Assembly (NCBI GenBank): GCA_946055715.1
Contig: CAMGGT010000038.1
Span: forward strand, 1-7,591
DNA length: 7,591 bases
Source of the DNA: an uncultured Clostridia bacterium
Lineage (GTDB): Bacteria > Bacillota > Clostridia > Oscillospirales > CAG-272
Reading direction: 5' to 3'
Part shown: in pieces, positions 5,943-7,591 of the stretch
How positions within the stretch are numbered: position 1 is the stretch's first letter
How the letters are laid out: every line of letters starts with the position of its first letter
Program-made: the position numbers and the translations under genes
The notes under the pieces: model-generated
What the model saw: only the letters and a program-made list of their open reading frames with translations
The model's database searches: none
Told to the model about the DNA's origin: nothing

Positions 5943-7034
5943 TTATACGCTGTCTTTCAGCACCCGGCGGATGACGGCGGCCATCTCTTCCTGCCGCTGT
6001 TCCATCTCCGAGGCCAGGCGGATCTGGGTGCGGGCACGCACAAGGTTATGCTCTGCATAGGCGGTGGCAAAATAGACATCCCCCGCCAGATAGTCGCCGA
6101 GAAAGCGCATGCCGCATTCCGCCGTCATCAGATAGGCCCCATAGGGCAGCATTTCTGCCTCATAGGGGGTGATGTCATCCTTCAGCGCGCCGCAGAAGCC
6201 GCGGGCATACGCGTCAAACAGGTCAAGGTCAAAATGCACCTTTGAAAGGTCTTTTTCGTCCTCGGCGGCGGTGGAAGCACCAAAGCGGATGGAGTCGCCG
6301 AAGTCAAAGATCAGCGACCCCGGCATCACCGTATCCAGGTCGATCACCGCGCGGGCAAGGCCGGTGTCTGCATCCATCAGCACATTGTTGAGCTTGGTGT
6401 CGTTGTGGGTGACCCGCAGGGGCAGGCGACCGTCTGCCAGCGCATCGGTTGCGCGGGCGTAGGTGTCTTTGCGGTCAAGGAAGAAGGCGATCTCCTCCGG
6501 GCAGGCGGCAGCACGGCCGCAGACATCCTTTTCCAGCGCAGCGCAAAAATCCCCGAAGCGCTTGGGCGTATCGTGAAAATGCGGGATGACCTCCGAGAGG
6601 CACGAGGCATCAAAGTCCGCAAGTGCCTTCTGAAACCGGCCGAATGCCTCCCCCGCACGGCAGAAGAGTTCGCCGGAGGTCACTTTGCTGTACCCCACGG
6701 CATTTTCGATGGAATGATAGACGCGGAAGCACCCGTTGGGTGAACGGAGAAAGATCCTGCCCTCTCGGGTGGGCACCAGGTGGATGGTCTCCTCCCCCTT
6801 CTTTTCCAGGTGGGCGGTGACCGCGCTGAAATTGGCCATCAGCCCCTCCACATCCGGGAATACATAGGTATTCATGCGCTGCATGACATAATTGCGCACG
6901 GTGGTCTGCACATAAAAGGTCTGGGCGATGTGCCCGTCTCCGAAGGGGGAAATGTCGATGACATCCCCCTCAATGGCAAACTGTGCAAAATCAGAGAGAT
7001 ATTTGCGCCCGTCGGTGTCGTTTGTCGCGGCCAT
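5943..7034 (-). CDS. NahK-like sugar kinase (APH-fold phosphotransferase)
   Basis: This 363-residue protein has the aminoglycoside/choline kinase fold and most resembles N-acetylhexosamine 1-kinase (NahK), which phosphorylates the anomeric hydroxyl of GlcNAc/GalNAc with ATP in galacto-N-biose and mucin-sugar use. The catalytic loop is THNDTKLNN (209-217), with Asp212 as expected base and Asn217 as metal ligand. The metal-binding segment is VIDLDTVMPG (230-239), then FDFGDSIRFGAST (243-255). The DLDTVMPG and DFGDSIR strings, as I recall the NahK family, separate this protein from true aminoglycoside kinases. The N-terminal lobe (FGDGHIAQTFYV, 31-42) matches the nucleotide-binding loop region. 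Length equals NahK (about 360). It is cytoplasmic, with no signal peptide. GAGGAG 6 nt before the ATG fixes the start. The mutarotase-like gene upstream supports a sugar substrate; the exact sugar is not readable from sequence. Confidence 0.82.
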   Translation of the reverse strand: MAATNDTDGRKYLSDFAQFAIEGDVIDISPFGDGHIAQTFYVQTTVRNYVMQRMNTYVFPDVEGLMANFSAVTAHLEKKGEETIHLVPTREGRIFLRSPNGCFRVYHSIENAVGYSKVTSGELFCRAGEAFGRFQKALADFDASCLSEVIPHFHDTPKRFGDFCAALEKDVCGRAAACPEEIAFFLDRKDTYARATDALADGRLPLRVTHNDTKLNNVLMDADTGLARAVIDLDTVMPGSLIFDFGDSIRFGASTAAEDEKDLSKVHFDLDLFDAYARGFCGALKDDITPYEAEMLPYGAYLMTAECGMRFLGDYLAGDVYFATAYAEHNLVRARTQIRLASEMEQRQEEMAAVIRRVLKDSV

Positions 7035-7065
7035 TTGCGGCTCCTCGCTTTTTTCTTTGATTCTT

Positions 7066-7140
7066 TTTTCTCTTGAAGTCCGGCTATTCTTTTCTCTTGA
7101 AATCCGGAAGTTAGCTATTCGTTTTTCTCTTGCAGTCCCG
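7066..7140. repeat. Three imperfect direct repeats in the epimerase-kinase gap
   Basis: The 18-nt unit TTTTCTCTTGAAGTCCGG recurs at 7066-7083, 7090-7107 (one change) and 7123-7140 (two changes). Copies one and two are each followed by CTATTC, after a 7-nt insertion in copy two; spacings are 24 and 33 nt. In the minus-strand mRNA it reads as purine-rich CAAGAGAAAA modules, occupying most of the 111-nt gap before the kinase ribosome site. No hairpin or T-run accompanies it. It may be a slippage product or a protein or RNA binding array. Confidence 0.7.
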
Positions 7141-7145
7141 CGGCG

Positions 7146-7591
7146 TCAGTCGACCGGGTGCCAGGTGATGCTGCGCACAAAGCGTCTGCTTTCGCCGGGC
7201 AAAAGCGCAAACAGGCCCGCTTTCTGCTCTGCGGGCTGTGTGGCGGTCTTGGCATCGTCCGGCAGGTTATACCACGGCTCAATGCAGATCATGCGCGCCC
7301 CCTGCGGACGCCAGAAGAGCAGATTTGGAAATCCCTCAAAGGTCACATCCGCCAGCGGCGTGCCGTCTTTTTTACGCAGGGTCAGCGCGCGGGAGGCGAT
7401 CCCGCCGAAGATCACGGTGCGCCCCATCTGCAGATAGTCTTCCGGCAACGGAAAAACGCGCCCCTCTCCAAACGACAGGGTCTCGCCCGTCAGCATGCCG
7501 CCTTCATCGTGGCAGAGATGGGTGAAGACCTCGGGCTTTTCAAAGACGACTTCACAGCTGCCCGGCCCTTCGTCCAGCGCGAAGGTGTCGT
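7146..7591 (-). CDS. Aldose 1-epimerase family protein (LacX/GalM-like), partial
   Basis: Only the C-terminal 147 residues or so are in the window; the frame is open to the right edge and the start lies beyond it. Aldose 1-epimerases (mutarotases) interconvert the alpha and beta anomers of sugars. The segment GFPNLLFWRPQGARMICIEP followed by WYNLPDD is characteristic of the LacX-type branch, in which the C-terminal CIEPW carries a conserved glutamate that probably corresponds to the GalM catalytic base (inference). The histidine-containing half of the active site would be upstream and cannot be checked. The first residues seen (DTFALDEGPGSCEVVFEKP) continue the beta-sandwich. It ends in TGA at 7146-7148, 111 nt before the sugar kinase, in the same direction, consistent with one operon supplying the right anomer to that kinase. 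The ATG at 7494-7496 is internal and has no ribosome site. Confidence 0.82.
   Translation of the reverse strand, partial: DTFALDEGPGSCEVVFEKPEVFTHLCHDEGGMLTGETLSFGEGRVFPLPEDYLQMGRTVIFGGIASRALTLRKKDGTPLADVTFEGFPNLLFWRPQGARMICIEPWYNLPDDAKTATQPAEQKAGLFALLPGESRRFVRSITWHPVD

Noticed and set aside
3831..6245. Very long plus-strand open frame opposite the ABC transporter and kinase genes
   Set aside because: It is antisense to two genes with clear domain motifs, spans the terminator and a gene boundary, and its translation has no recognisable domain. It is an artefact of GC-rich codon use.
5943..7034. Aminoglycoside resistance phosphotransferase
   Set aside because: The fold is shared, but the DLDTVMPG and DFGDSIR segments and the mutarotase neighbour point to a NahK-type sugar kinase.
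7066..7140. CRISPR array
   Set aside because: Repeats are only 18 nt, imperfect, with spacers of 6 and 15 nt and no cas genes.

Overview
The window looks like chromosomal DNA from a GC-rich, spore-forming Firmicute of the class Clostridia, probably an anaerobic gut lineage such as Oscillospiraceae or Christensenellales. Three things point there: a spore protease gene (gpr), a DUF4364 protein (a family I know mainly from Clostridia), and GC-rich genes with strong AGGAG-type ribosome binding sites separated by AT-rich promoter DNA. No mobile element, CRISPR array, tRNA or rRNA is visible.

Layout, left to right. Positions 1-77 are AT-rich, downstream of the first gene, with a possible partial promoter running off the left edge. 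Positions 78-629 (minus) encode a DUF4364 winged-helix-type protein. Positions 652-843 hold the most unusual item: 192 nt between genes with nested long inverted repeats and a 7-bp pairing that crosses them, which is the pattern of a folded, pseudoknotted RNA on the minus strand. Positions 858-2612 (minus) encode an oligopeptide-type (SBP family 5) lipoprotein with its own sigma-A-like promoter at 2675-2703 and a palindromic, operator-like pair of sites just upstream at 2709-2746. Positions 2914-3804 (plus) encode a compact GPR germination protease, divergent from the lipoprotein gene.

A bidirectional terminator with an 18-bp perfect stem (3858-3909) separates gpr from a convergent minus-strand operon. 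In transcription order that operon is a LacX/GalM-like aldose 1-epimerase (C-terminal part only, cut by the right edge), a NahK-like sugar kinase (5943-7034) and a fused ABC transporter half-molecule (3969-5912). A threefold imperfect direct repeat fills most of the 111-nt gap between epimerase and kinase.

The epimerase and kinase fit together as sugar handling: anomer interconversion, then anomeric phosphorylation of a hexose or N-acetylhexosamine. The ABC protein has the fused membrane-plus-ATPase architecture typical of exporters, so its part in a sugar pathway is unclear. The peptide-binding lipoprotein has no permease beside it. The best candidate for something undescribed is the structured RNA at 652-843. 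I could not assign it to a class from memory, and a covariance-model search would decide the question.
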